The position numbers were made by a program, and so were the translations under genes. The notes under the pieces were generated by a model that was not told the DNA's origin, made no database searches, and worked only from the letters and a program-made list of their open reading frames with translations. From contig CM069459.1 of the NCBI GenBank assembly GCA_035610835.1, positions 54,293,316 to 54,357,315 of the forward strand: 64,000 bases of DNA, written 5' to 3'. Shown here piece by piece: positions 33,481 to 45,567 of this stretch. Origin of the DNA: Ophiura sarsii. Lineage: Eukaryota; Echinodermata; Ophiuroidea; Amphilepidida; Ophiuridae. The number at the start of each line of letters is the position of its first letter. The first letter of the stretch is position 1.

Positions 33481-34429
33481 TCTGTTGGTAACTCAAGGGT
33501 GGCGTTTAGGAATCACACCATGGCATCATTGTACAAATTGTGCACATTAATTTCAAAATCCTGGCGCCAAGAAGAGTAATTGTTATAGTGTGCGATTGGT
33601 GCTAAAGTGTGAAGTATACAGTAGGTATAATAAGCTCCGCTGCTTTTGGTTAAATAATCCTTTACGTTACTCCCTGATGGCTATACCATGACCAGCAGCA
33701 TGCACATTATGCAATATAGTTATATATTTCAATGTGCAAATGTTACAGTTTTGATAAATGTACACACTCAAATGACAACTTGAAATGATTATGTGCTATC
33801 ACGTCGGGCAATCAGCTAATCATGTACGTTATAATTCACTTTTTCATATAGTAATATACATTAATATTCCTATCGGCTCCAAGGTCTACTGGATTTGGTA
33901 AAATGGAAACAATATTTACTATTGTATTTGTATTATGTGCCACTTGATCTGTAGATTGGATAGAAGACGTAGTCATGGTTATCAGTAAACGGGAAAAACG
34001 GTAAAGCGTGCTCTTCAACCCTTTATACATAAAAGGTTCTGCATGCCTCATTTGATCAATTAATCAGAGAAACTACAAAGCATGACTTAAAAGTCTCATG
34101 TCTGTTAAGAAGTCGATTCATCGCGATTCGTCCCTTATAATATGCCTATGACATCCACATATAGGTGTAGGATATACCCAGCTGATTGATATAAAGTGCT
34201 CAACAAAAGAAAGTCATACACTTTGTTTATGTCCTAATAGAGTGTCTTCCGATTTTTGTTTGTCCTAACAGACTAGCTAGATCGACATTTAGATAAATCT
34301 TGTCGGAACAATTTGGTACTAAACATGCCACAAAACAACAAAGATAAGTGACGTTTCGAAATTCGCATTTTCAACGCACGCAAGCGACGAGAAAATGCTG
34401 TGTGTGGCAATTGAATGGCCAGGAATGAA

Positions 34430-34725
34430 AGGGATATTGCTATGTGTTTTGAACTCACCACCCGAAAAGGGTAGTCCGTCGAGAAGTCCCCTCGCCCAGT
34501 GAGCTATAGAGCGCCCCCACACGAGAACCGACAGGCCCGAGCCGAAGGCGAGGGTCCTTCGGCATACGTCCATACCCCCCGCAGCGCGCTCATTATAATA
34601 AACGGTGACCTGCCAAATGTACAATTTAACAAATGATGTAGTTAACCAAATATGGTATGTCCACGCCCAGCCGGATTGTGTTTCCCAAAGAGGAGCCGCC
34701 TGTGTGCGTGTCACTTGCACTTAAC
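34430..34725. repeat. Element terminus 'TATGTGTTTTGAACTCACCACCC' family with GC-rich body
   Basis: The terminus at 34438-34462 matches the left end at 42240 (catgtgttttgaactgaccaccc) and, in reverse, the end at 43226. It is followed by an unusually GC-rich stretch (34455-34600). An open minus frame of 133 codons spans it, but I see no protein family in it. Confidence 0.5.
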
Positions 34726-34934
34726 GCGCGTGCTCAGCGTTTCAAACAAACCGTCCACGCGCATGCTGATGAGTGATGACACATTGTTAGTCTGATCAAA
34801 TGAGACTGTATTTTGGATAAGGTAAAATTTAAACATTGGATGAAGTTTAATAATATAATATGGTTTTGTCAATGAAGGCCCGGCGGTACAGCAAAATGGC
34901 TAGTACCGAACGAGTATCAAGGCCGGCCCCGATA

Positions 34935-34979
34935 TCAGTAGCGTAACTAGGGTCTTCAATTTATTTGTTTTAATTTAAT

Positions 34980-35010
<31 letters not shown>

Positions 35011-35050
35011 GGGGACAGGCATGTCATCAGTGGGGGGGGGGGGGGGGGCA
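34935..35050. mobile_element. hAT-like terminus with two poly-G tracts
   Basis: cagtagcgtaactagggtct resembles the CAGTGGCGTAGCCAGG terminus of the hAT-type MITE at 61999. T run and G runs follow at 34990-35014 and 35032-35048. No matching right end found. Confidence 0.5.
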
Positions 35051-35339
35051 TATCTGACTCCTTTTTTAGTATACATATGTATACCTGGTGGTTTGTAATT
35101 TCATTATTTCATTTGGGGGCATCAGGGGGTTGCAAGTTGTATTTGTTGATTTAATTATCACATTGGATGATCAAGTTGGTGATTTTTGCGCTACTGGTTG
35201 GCAGGAAGTAGAGATAATCTACTTACTTGTTATCACATAAAAAAATGTGCTTGCACCAATGAATGCAAATACTGTTGAGAGGTTGTCAATATAGATTGAG
35301 ATAAAATATGTTCTCAAAATTAATTGCTTCAAAAGTCTG

Positions 35340-35733
35340 AAAGTAGCCAAATAGAAACAATGTTTGAAATCACTCAAGTGTGACGATTATTTTTTATATC
35401 CTCAAAATTGACTTAAACTAAAATAATCATTAGTTATTTGAACAACCTAGGCCTAACTGTATAACAACAGTTATAAAAGAGAGATGGGAATAAAAGGATA
35501 GAGAAGAAGACGGATATTTTTAAAATCACCAACCCTTACAAAATGGCGTATAGCCTATTGTACATGTCAGTTTGATACGTCGATCCGATTTTAATAATTT
35601 AAAAATCTCACGAAAGGTTACAATATTTTACAGTAGATTACAAAAAAACAACTTTTATTATCATTGATCTTCATGATGAAAGAATTAGTCAAATGTGGTC
35701 ATCGATGGGTACTAATCATTTTGGGACAGCCTG
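35340..35733. mobile_element. 3' fragment of the CAGGCTGTCCCAAAA mariner family
   Basis: It ends 'catcgatgggtactaatcattttgggacagcctgta'. The interior 'cactcaagtgtgacga' matches 5828-5845. The left end is missing. Confidence 0.7.
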
Positions 35734-35819
35734 TACATGACATAAGGTCCTCAGAAGTACAGAAGTCACTCAACAATTTCCTTTGGTTGGATGTAAGTCC
35801 CCAAAAATCCCCCCCTTCC

Positions 35820-35845
35820 CTCCCCCCCCCCCCCCCCCCCCCCCA
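35820..35845. repeat. Poly-C tract
   Basis: C run followed by an A run and a CAA-rich stretch. Confidence 0.9.
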
Positions 35846-35949
35846 AAAAAAAATGGGAAAAACAACAACAACAAAACCCACCACTAACAACAACAACAAA
35901 GTCCAAAAGAGGGTTGGGGTGTGTTTGACAAGTTAGCCCCCTTCCTCTC

Positions 35950-36870
35950 CTTTTAGTGTAAAAAGGTCCACTTGGCACTCGTCCTTTTCACTTTTGACAA
36001 AATCCGCCCCATCCCGAAAGAAATCGCGAAAAAGGCTACCTTAAGGGTTAATTTTGGTTCCCATCGATTGTGATGGTTTCAGAAAATACTGTAAACATTC
36101 TTGGGAGCCACTTTCTTATTTTCAAAATAGGTAAATTGCTATTGGCTCCAATTCTTTTTTTCATGCTTGACCTGTCCTCACTCACCATTGAACTTTTAGC
36201 TTCACAACATTATATTGGCCTTATCACCTTAAGTTTAAACCTTTTTGGCTAACATTTTAAGATTTCCAAATGTTTGAATCTTTAAATTGTATTTTTGTCT
36301 TTAAATTGTATTTCATGATGAATCAGAATGTGAGCCCTGACCAACATTAATTCGCTTAACACGTGAAATCGAGATGCTTGATCAACTATTACTGATTGTG
36401 CCACTTTTGATTATTAAATAATTTACTAATATTGACATTTATAGGAACTTCAAGACGATTAAATTACCTTGCAGATGCTGTTTGTTTTGTCTCATATGCT
36501 TTATACTGTCTCAAAATATGCTTGATTAAAATAAAGTTGGCACTAAAAGTCAAATCTGTACCATTTACCAAAAAAATGCTTCAAAGTGTAAAAGGGCAGA
36601 GAGATTGCCGAGAAAAATGAAATTTGGAAAAAAATATTGTTTACAGTTGATAGATTTTAGAAACCATGAAATGTAATAATGTATTAGAAAAAGGGTTGAA
36701 TGATAGAAATATTGTTCATGAAGCAATATCATGACATGTGAGTGCTAATAATTTTGATGTCATCTGCATCGAAATGACTAAATCATGAAATAAGAATTAC
36801 GTAGGTATATAACTATTATCGTACAAATAAAAATATTAAAGGGGTTTTACTAGCGGATAGGGAATATCGT
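35950..36870. other. No recognised gene
   Basis: AT-rich. A 62-codon frame at 36432-36620 has no recognisable motif. It may be part of the LINE remnant that becomes readable at 36880. Confidence 0.35.
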
Positions 36871-36879
36871 TTTTCTCAA

Positions 36880-37315
36880 TATGGATGCGATGCTGATGAT
36901 ACCGTTCTCTTCCTTGATGGTTCTGCCAAATCCATGAGATGTTAGATTTGTTAAAGCAGTTTGGATAATATTTTAATATTTTAATATTAAAATAGGCTCA
37001 GAAAAGGTGAGTCTAAATACAATATAATGAAATCCCAGTTAAATGGGCTGGAGTATTAATGCAGAGGACAATTTTAAAGCTCTCAGAATTGTATTCTCAA
37101 CTAATGTCGAGAGTATGGTAAATTTGAACTGAACATGTCATGGAATCTCTTATAAGAAAACTAATTTATGAATGGTCAAGATTAAGAAACTTCACACTAT
37201 TGAAAATTAAACATATCAAAACCTATTGTTATCCAAGCTCACTTTCTTAATGTGAACTTTACCTGATCCTCTTGAAGAATGTATCAAGGAACTGAGCAGA
37301 TTATCTGGAAAGGTG
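36880..37315 (+). pseudogene. LINE reverse transcriptase fragment with ADD box
   Basis: The frame reads DADDTVLFLDGSAKSMR from 36889, the catalytic (Y/F)ADD motif of non-LTR reverse transcriptases with its usual 'DTVLF' continuation. It then breaks up. Farther on, in shifted frames, HIKTY and DPLEECIKELSRLSGK (37262-37315) resemble the 'IKTYxxPKLTYLxxxLPxPxEExIKELN' region after the RT domain of L1/Tx1-type ORF2 proteins. Multiple frameshifts and stops make it a dead relic. It is a different part of a LINE from the fragment at 13616. Confidence 0.75.
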
Positions 37316-37352
37316 TATAGGCTATAGGCTATAGGCTATAGGCTATAGGCTA
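37316..37352. repeat. Heptamer microsatellite (TATAGGC)n
   Basis: Five copies of TATAGGC, directly left of a TTAA element. Confidence 0.95.
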
Positions 37353-37358
37353 TGTTAA

Positions 37359-37760
37359 AGGGACATTAAGTGGTGTTGAAAACTTTAAATGTTTAAAAAT
37401 TTACTTCAGAATTCAAGATGAACATTAAAAAATTGCCATTATTGTTGTTTCTACTAACAAAAACACAGCAAAACTTGATTAAAACAATATCATCGCTATT
37501 TATTGAAAAACGCCCTCTATGAAAATATGGTTCGCGTTATGTATCACGTGTACTGCAGGGGAATACTGTCGGACGTAAAATGCTCGTCGCGGCTGATATA
37601 CGAGCATTTTTGAATCGACGATTTATTGTACAAAGAGGGCTGATTTTTCTTAATCCTTATAGGTGTAAGTTCATACATGTAATACAATTATAAAAATATA
37701 CTAATCCCAGTTGTTATCATAATTGAGGGCGCAGTCTCCAACACATCTCTTAGTGCCCCT
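37359..37760. mobile_element. TTAA-flanked MITE (AGGGACACTAAG family), inverted copy
   Basis: TTAA at 37355-37358 and 37761-37764. Ends AGGGACATTAAG and CTTAGTGCCCCT. The body is the reverse complement of 9991-10383, including the gene-like phrase 'aaaacgccctctat' and the central stem. Confidence 0.88.
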
Positions 37761-37844
37761 TTAATCATTAGGTAAGCGGCGCGAGCGAGCACGTTTTTGC
37801 GGTAGGGGTTATGTGAGACGGTTTCAGTTTTTAAATGAATTGGT

Positions 37845-38131
37845 CCCGAAAAACGTTCCGCGCGAATTAGGTTTCAAAATTTTATATAACAACATGGCCA
37901 TCGCGCAAAGGTCCACAAAAACCTTTCTGAAGCCATCCTATTAATCTTGATTAATAAAACTTTGAAAACAATTCGCGCATAGCGCTAACAATTTGGCTAT
38001 TGTAAAAATAAAAAATGTCCTGAAAAACGTTCCTGAACCCATCCTGGCTTGAATAATAAGACATTGAAAATACTTCGCGCGTAAACTGGCTATTGTAACA
38101 CTAAAATGGTCCAGAAAAACGTTCCTGAACA
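37845..38131. repeat. Tandem array with CGCGC-type palindromes, part 1
   Basis: Units of about 100-130 bp: 'aaaatggtccagaaaaacgttcctgaagccatc', then 'ttgaataataaaacattgaaa', then 'ttcgcgcgtagcgcg' and 'ttggctattgta'. The array is interrupted by a hAT-type MITE at 38132. Confidence 0.8.
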
Positions 38132-38436
38132 GTGACGTAGCCAGGTTATTCATATTGGGGGGGGGGCGAGAAGTGAAAATGAACCGACAAGATTGTTTTG
38201 AGTGAAGACACGCGCGCGTAGCGCGCGAAATCTTTTGACTTTACACCTACTTTTGGCACGATTAAGGTACATTTTGGCTGTAAACAAGCTTGTACCAACG
38301 AATATTGCATTTAGGTGACTGTTATGCGCGCGTAGCGCGAGAATTTTTTTCATATGTGTACTTTTGACAATCATAAATCCATGATTCCTCTGGTCAAATG
38401 AACCGACAGTGCCAATCTCAACCGACACGACGTCAA
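38132..38436. mobile_element. hAT-type MITE, truncated inverted copy
   Basis: Starts CAGTGACGTAGCCAGG and is the reverse complement of the body of 61999-62392, including 'cgcgcgcgtagcgcgcg', 'aagcttgtaccaacgaata' and 'gtcggttgagattggcactg'. The other terminus is absent. It interrupts the tandem array right after 'aacgttcctgaa'. Confidence 0.8.
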
Positions 38437-38805
38437 TTTGCTAATTAGCGTGTAGCGACGTCAATTCGCTAATTCGCGTGTAACAACGTCAATTCGCTAA
38501 TTCGCGTGTAGCGCGAAAAGAATTGGCTATAAAATAAAAATGTCTAGAAAAAAGTTCCTAAAGCCATCTTGTAGGCCTAACGCTTGAATAATAAAACATT
38601 GAAACTAATTCACGCGTAGCGCGCAAAAATTGGTTATTGTATAACACTTTAAAATGGTCCAGAAAAACGTTTCTGAAGCCATATTGAGCGGAAAATATAA
38701 AAAGGTCTAAAAAAACGTTCCTGAAGCCATCTTTTTAAGTTTGAATAATAAGACCGAAACTAATTCGCTCAAAGCGCGCAACAATTGGTTATAAGACAAT
38801 CCTCG
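38437..38805. repeat. Tandem array with CGCGC-type palindromes, part 2
   Basis: It begins with a short sub-repeat of 'acgtcaattcgctaattcgcgtgta' (three copies) and continues with units like those in part 1. Confidence 0.8.
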
Positions 38806-38865
38806 CTAAGAAGAGATGGATATGGGTGTTAACCCTTTCGACATGAAGTTTATCAAGCGCTGAAA

Positions 38866-39200
38866 CTTTTGAACTATTAATGTGATGTTTATAAAAGTAT
38901 ACATTATTGGAAAGGAAATGAGTCAGAGAATCCATCAATTGTCACTAAAAAAAAAAAAAATTGTACAATATTGACCAATTTTTTTCCGGACACCGTAACA
39001 AAATAAGTTTTTGGTAAAAAATGCCGCAATTACACTAAAAGCATCTAAAGACATTTCTCTAGGAGCGCAATTTTATTTGAATTTTTTAGGTTAAAAAAAT
39101 CAATTTGTTGACACTTTTTGGTCAACATTTTAAAAACTAAACAGTTTTATGAACAAACAAAAAATGCGCTCCTAGAGAAGTGTCTTTGGATAGAGAAGAC
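38866..39200. mobile_element. Foldback element, half copy
   Basis: The left arm matches 14262-14330 ('aaaagtatacat..ttggaaaggaaatg.gtcagagaatcc'). A secondary inverted pair 'catttctctaggagcgcaa' (39052) and 'tgcgctcctagagaagtg' (39163) forms its centre. The right arm is missing. Confidence 0.6.
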
Positions 39201-39404
39201 TTGTAGATTTATTTTGGTACCAAACATACAATAACAGCTATCTGTGTCGCTAAAATACAGACGAAAGTTCCCCCAACTGTAAGCATTGTATAATAAGCTG
39301 AATAATGTCAAGGATTTTAAATAAACGGTGACTTTATAACAGGGCGTTCAGCAAATCAAACAATGTTATGGTATTGCGAGTTACAAATCTTTAAATGGTT
39401 TCGA

Positions 39405-39740
39405 AACTTTTGGGACACCCTGTACTCACTATACATACGCACAGGCTGTCCCAAAATGATTACTACTGTACCCATCGATGCCCAAAGTTCATTCATTTTT
39501 CGTATGAAAATCAAAGAATTATATCAGTTGTTTTTTCTTCATCCTTGACATATAAACCTTCCATGTATTTTGATTTTAGCTCATCATGAATACATTGTAA
39601 CATTGCGCATGGACTTATCAAACTGAAAATACACTTTTGTGCAGAAGACATGGCAGTTTTACCCTTTTGACAAAATGTAATTTGTTTTCATCATAAAGTA
39701 AAAGAAGTTTGTCACGCTTGAGTGACCCCATGTTTCATAT
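39405..39740. mobile_element. Mariner-family ends, two families abutting
   Basis: 'acttttgggacaccctgta' (39405-39423, family of 2941-4047) is followed by 'caggctgtcccaaaatgatta' at 39442 (family of 5136-6250), with the latter's body 'cacgcttgagtgaccccatg' at 39715. Both are partial. Confidence 0.65.
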
Positions 39741-39759
39741 CTAGGCCTATTTGACATGT

Positions 39760-40525
39760 GACATTCCTGAAAAATTATTCCTGAAAATTAGCTATTTACA
39801 AAAACCCTAAAAACGTTCCTGAAACCATCTTGTTAAACTTGAATAATTAAACATTGAACATAATTCGCGCGAAGCGAGCACAAATTGGCAATTTTATACA
39901 AGCATGAATAATTAAACCTTGAAACCAAGCTCGCACAGATTGGCAATTTTAACACAAAAAAGTCCAGAAAAACGTTCCTGAAGCCATCTTGTTTAAGCTT
40001 GAATAATAAAACAATGAAACTAATTCGCTCAAAGCGCGCAAAATTGTCTAGGTTTCTAACTAAAATGGTCCAGAAAACGTTCCTGAAACATGTTGTTACT
40101 AAGCTTGAATAATAATCATTGAAAAACAATTCGCGGGAAGCGCGCAAAAAATGGCTATACACTGGTTTCTAACTAAAATGGTCCAGACAACGTTCCTGAA
40201 TTGCTGAAACCATGTTGTTTATAAGCTTGAATAATTAAAACGTCTAGTTTTTTTTCCATTCAAATGGTCCAGACAACGTTCCTGAAACCATGTTGTTAAG
40301 CTTGAATAATAAACATTGAACGCGCGAAGCGTGCAAAAACTTCTAGTTTTTTCATTAAAATGGTCCAGACAACGTTCCTAAAAAACAATATTGTTAAGCT
40401 TGAATAATTAAACAATGAAACTAATTCACGCGAAGCGTGCAAAAACGTCTTGTTTTTTCTTAAAACTGGTCCAGACAACGTTCCTGAAACTACGTTGTTA
40501 AGCTTAAATAATTAAACATTGAACA
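39760..40525. repeat. Tandem array with GCGCGAAGCGCGC-type palindromes, part 3
   Basis: Six to seven units of 'tggtccagacaacgttcctgaaac', 'atgttgttaagcttgaataat', 'ttcgcgcgaagcgtgcaaaaa'. Palindromes vary between cgcgaagcgcg and ctcaaagcgcg. Confidence 0.85.
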
Positions 40526-41206
40526 AAGCGGTGGCGGCGGCGCTGTGTACAATCTCTACGGGGAATATACAAAATGTTCCCAAGTCTACGTTCAATTTAC
40601 TCCTCATCTCTGTATGGTACAGACATGATTTTGCTCTCAATTTATAGATTATTTTATATTCTATAAGATTTTGTTTCAATAAACGTGACAACTATTATAC
40701 AGTATTACAATTGTATTCATGAATCGATTGCATTGTCCTTGGCTTTCTCCCGATGATAGCAAAATTATACATTTTTGGAAAGCTCTCAAATAGGGGAATT
40801 CAAAAAGCCATTTAAATCAGGATAGGGAGCATACCCCCAAACATTTACTTGTAAACTCTAATAAATATACAATTTAAATTTACTTCCCGATATAGTGTAT
40901 TTCATCAAACTAATATGCACAGTAAAATTATGATTGGGATCGGTATAAAATCATTAATGAGCTTAAATCAAAATATGAAAAGAATCGATATTTTTTGAAC
41001 ATTCTTAATCAAAGTTACCATTAGGTCCTATCTAAATTTCAATAATATATTTGGATTCTTTGTGAGATTGCCGTTCAGAAAATATATACTTTTTATGGGG
41101 TAGAACAAGCAGTTATTGCGATATGCTAATTCGAATATCAGATGGTGTAAATTGTAAAAATCTGGACATGCAACGGGAAGGGTGGCGAGTTCAAATGGCC
41201 ATATTG
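40525..41206. mobile_element. Repeat family copy truncated at left (GGTGGCGG family)
   Basis: Collinear with 42460-43240: 'ggcgctgtgt.caatctct', 'actcctcatctctgtat', 'gattgcattgtccttggctt', 'gatgatagcaaaattatacatttttggaaa'. It ends 'gggtggcgagttcaaatggcc'. Another diverged copy is at 58165-58560. Confidence 0.75.
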
Positions 41207-41404
41207 ATCACACAGTAATACTGGTCTTGTGCCTCGAGTCGGGACCCCTTTGTGTGACATATTATGCTAAAATGGAAAAATCGCATGGATTGTGCTTAAA
41301 ACATTTTTAGCATTAAAACTACACATAGGAGTATAAGAATAGTATACATTTCCTGAAAGCATACACATTTCCAAATCTCACAATGACAATATCAAGGTCA
41401 TTAT

Positions 41405-41940
41405 ACAGGATGGGTAGATACTATATAGGGTGAAAACATCAATAAATGCACTAAAATACAACATTTTCACTGGTAATTTACATACCGTGAAGATAAATAA
41501 GCTGCATAATTCAAAAGAATACACTAGTATTACAAATGAAAATGTTGCCACCTTTGTCTTTAGTTATAAAGGATACCTTATACAGGGTGGTCAAAATGTG
41601 TAACAATATAAGTATGTGAAAACGTATTTCTGAAATAAAGTTAACCGTTATCATAATTTAGTGTCATACTAAATTTTTAATAGACGTTTTGTAATAATAT
41701 TGCACCAAACACAAACATGACCAATAATTACCATGTTATACAGGGTGTAACAAGCGAAATGCACGTGTATGGTTGAGTCCTAAATCCACGCGTTTCTTCA
41801 CTTTTTGATTTTATTTTGATGAAAGCAAGGATAATGAAATGAAATAAAACACACATGAAATGAGCATTTTACAATTAGAAATGTTGCCTGGATATACATA
41901 CTAAATTTAATATGGCCAATAACATTATATACAGGGTGTT
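41405..41940. repeat. Cluster of mariner-like termini 'TATACAGGGTG' in one orientation
   Basis: CAGG(G/A)TG at 41406, 41583, 41741 and 41932, spaced 177, 158 and 191 bp. The last two are preceded by related text ('atgaccaataattaccatgttata' and 'atggccaataacattatata'), so this is a diverged tandem repeat whose unit ends in a transposon-like terminus. Confidence 0.6.
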
Positions 41941-42236
41941 ACAAAATAAAGCACATGCGATCTAACGGAGCGCTTATTTTTGAAAACAATCTATTTTCTT
42001 CAGTTTACTGCCATAACCAATTTTGAGCATGGGTAAAATAAATTAGTATTCGGTAGTTGTGCAAGATGCAATGTAAGTACTTTTGTCCGACAATGATCAA
42101 CAGACTATTAACAATGACACCGATGGACTCAAGCCCCACCCCTTCATGTCACAAATTCTGGACAAATTCAAGATTGCGCGCATGCAATATGCACACCGTA
42201 TAAAAGTATCGATTGGGACGTTAAAGCACGAGATAA

Positions 42237-43254
42237 TATGGCCATGTGTTTTGAACTGACCACCCAAAAAGGGTGGCGGCGTTGCATTTTTGCTGACGAA
42301 TCATCCATCTCTCTCTAATAACTCAACAACTAAATGTGGTAGAGCTATGGTTTAGGTGTCATTTGAAAGCCTATTTATCTAGCTACATGTGAATAAACCA
42401 GGTACTTTTATAACTGTTTGACTGAGATATGATTGATTATATTTCAAAAGTCAGGGGTGGCGGCGGTGGCGGCGGTGGCGGTGGCGCTGTGTGCAATCTC
42501 TATGGAGAATATGTTCCCAGTTCTACGTTCAATGTACAATAACTCCTCATCTCTGTATAGTACAAACATGATTTTGCTCTAATTTTAAAGATTATTTTAT
42601 ATTCTATAAGTTTCTGTTTCAACAAACGTGTCAACTATTACATAACAATTATAATCACGAATCGATTGCATTGTCCTTGGCTTTATCCCTATTTGCTACA
42701 CATTGAACTTGCCCTAATTCATCGGTTTTACATAACTATAAGAAAAAAAAGTATTAAACCGATGATAGCAAAATTATACATTTTTGGAAACCTCTCAAAT
42801 AGGGGAATTCAAAAATGCCGTTTAAATCAGGGTAGGGTGAATAGCCAAACACATATTATGTGTAAACTCTAATAAAATATGAAATGTAAACGTTTGTGCT
42901 CATTCACTTCCCGATATAGTATATTTCAACAAGTTACCCTTGACAACCATTATGTTCTGATGGGTAAATTGCATGAGGAACTAATATGCACAGTCAAATG
43001 ATGATTGGGATAGGAATATAAAAAAAAATGCTTCAATCAAAATATGAAAATCAAAACATGTTACCATTAGGTCCTATGCAAATTCTATTAGCATATTTAG
43101 ATTTCTTGTGAGATTACCGTTCAAAGAATATATACTTGTTATGGGCTAGAACAAGTAGTTATTGCGATATGCTAATTCGAATCTCAGATGGTGTAAAATG
43201 TAAACATCTGGACATGCAACGGGTAGGGTGGCGAGTTCAAAACACATGGCCGTA
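42237..43254. mobile_element. DNA element of about 1 kb with 29-bp inverted ends
   Basis: The left end TATGGCCATGTGTTTTGAAC... (42237-42265) and the right end (43226-43254) are near-perfect inverse repeats. The interior includes a GGTGGCGGC repeat and a copy-specific insert of about 65 bp at 42692-42758. No ORF resembles a transposase. Confidence 0.75.
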
Positions 43255-44689
43255 TATAGTACGGTTTGTAAAGGACCTAGAATGCCATTATCGTTACAGA
43301 TTTCACAAAACGGCCATATTCGCTACATAGGTTAACATGAATATATGGAATAAGATTTTCTCAAGACGCAATTTGTTTTAATCTTCGTCCTTTTTTGGTG
43401 TAAAATAACAACATCACAATTCTCATTATTTGAATACGATACAATTTGTCTATCGCTTCTTAATATTGTGGAAATATTGTAACATGTAGTAGATTTATGT
43501 AGAAATTAAAAAGGGAATTGTTAGATTCTCAAACATTTATTTTAGGCCAAAAATGTGTGTTTTTAGGTGAAAAATTCAATTTTTCTTATTTCATGTTTAG
43601 AGGTAGTTTCAGACATCGCATTATTTCAGAAGTTGCTTTATTTTAAAGATAAGGCTTCAGAAAAGTTTTTAATTAAAAGAAAGCGGGTGTCATAAATACT
43701 AAAACAGCTTTAAAAAGGTAGAAAAACGTAAATATTAGATTATTTTCATTTTTTTAAATTTAAATATTTTATTTTTTATGGTTTTTTACATGATAAACAC
43801 AATTTTACGCCCGAGTTTTCTTACAGACTTTAATGTGTAATAAAGTTTACATAATATATAGACGAATCCTTTTTTGGCTATGTTTCTAAAATTTTAGAAC
43901 AATAAATAGAAAATGTATAATAGATAAATAATCAGTTACAAAGAAAAATATTATCATTCTCAAAAATACATGAACTAATAGGTTTCAATCACCAAAGTGT
44001 TCAACAACTATTTGTGTATACGTGTAGTGCAATTAAATCTCAAAACGCAAAAATTACGTCCATTGTTATATAACATTTTTACCTAAAAACATACTTTTAA
44101 GCCAAAATATATGTTTTTTTACATTTTTATCGTTCTCATCGTCAAATGACATTGGGCAATTTGCATACTGCTCTAATTCACAAGGCAAACATCCGATTAC
44201 AACAAATTACAACAAAAAAAGATTGTCAAAAAGTCTAAAGTATCATATTTTTGGATGTAAATGTCTTAATTTTAAAGGGAAATTCGACCATTTAAATCAA
44301 ATTGTTATGGTCATCATTTGTTTATTGTTAACATATAATGATATGACGTATAGTTATCGGGATGATTATGAAAAGGTTCATTGACACGTGTAGTGTTATT
44401 ATTTAAATGGTATAACAAAATTAAGTCATTGCTATCCAGTTTTGTTGTTGAAAAACAATGAAATCATATATTTGAGTTGATTCTGTTTTCGAAGAATTTG
44501 TTTTCGAAGATTTTGTTTAACACTAAGCAGTTATATATTTCTGTTGATTATGAACCACCAACTACAAGTAGAAATGTTTATTCTGAAAGGTATAAAACTT
44601 GCCAAATTGAAAAACAGACAATACCGATAATACTGTTTGGGCGGCAAAAGACATGTTTTGGTAAAACATATTATTTGTATATATATAGG

Positions 44690-45195
44690 CCTATATAATA
44701 TGTATGTAAACTGCTCAAATTCAATCACAAAATGTTCAAATATCTCGGGATATGATCATTTAGTGTTATACCAATGAAAAGCTGACGTGTTCATCTTTAC
44801 AATGGTACCAAATTTGAAGCAATCTCATGTTCTAGTGCTCAGCCACTGGCTTGAGAACATGGATAGGTCGTTATCTGAATGTGCCAACATCAACTCTATT
44901 TTGTACTCAAAAGTCAATAGAGCATCACTCTACACTGTACAACTGGTCATTGAACAGACGACAAAGTGAACATGAAACAGGGCATGAAATGGTGTTGATC
45001 TTGGCATATTCGGATTGTGACCTACCCATGTTCTCAAGTGGCTGAGGATTGGAACAAGGGATTGCTTTAAATTGGGTATAATTTTGAAGATGAACACATG
45101 AGCTTAACACTGATATATAACATTGAATGAACAATTCCTGAGATATTTGTAAATGTTGTGCTTGAACAAAGTTTCCGAACATTTTTTAGCAGTTT
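44690..45195. repeat. Foldback: inverted arms of about 200 bp
   Basis: Inverse pairs include 'cagccactggcttgagaacatgg' (44840) with 'ccatgttctcaagtggctg' (45027-45045), 'ggtaccaaatttgaagcaat' with 'attgctttaaattgggtat', and 'gtaaactgctcaa' with 'agcagtttatat' at the outer ends. The loop is about 95 bp. Confidence 0.8.
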
Positions 45196-45567
45196 ATATA
45201 TCCTTGGTAAACAAATGGAACATTTGATAACATATGCCCATAAATCTTACTGTACCCCTTTCAAATGTTGATACGGAAAACTATGTTATAATGAGCCTAA
45301 ACAGTCATAATAATCAAATGCTAAACATCGCGTATTATGTTATTGTTTTTAATGTTTAAGTTGAAGTACAAACATTGATGATATATAATATAAAAGCAAC
45401 TAATGTATTTCGACTTCAACATTTGCTCCAAAATTACGGGATTTATAAAATAGCAAATTTCAAAAAAATGGCAGCATATGATGTCCTCTCAGGTTTACCG
45501 ACAACTTGTGAGTTGGCGGTAATTTTGAAATAGAACCCTGGTAGGTCAATTTGCAAAGTAGGGGATT

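Larger units (their letters stand above)
32860..34175. repeat. Dispersed segmental duplication, copy 1 (about 1.3 kb)
   Basis: Collinear with 58690-60120. It includes a fragment of the CAGGGTGAGTC mariner family, the signal-peptide exon, its promoter region and about 700 bp of upstream sequence. Copies are clearly diverged (scattered substitutions and indels), unlike the near-identical 7-kb units. Confidence 0.9.

Noticed and set aside
34319..34720. 133-codon minus-strand frame in a GC-rich stretch
   Set aside because: No recognisable domain, and it starts at an element terminus shared with 42240 and 43226. Most likely repeat sequence that happens to be open.
37845..40525. CRISPR-like array
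   Set aside because: Repeated palindromes at regular spacing superficially resemble a repeat-spacer array, but the 'spacers' are themselves repeated, units are about 110 bp, and the genome is clearly eukaryotic.
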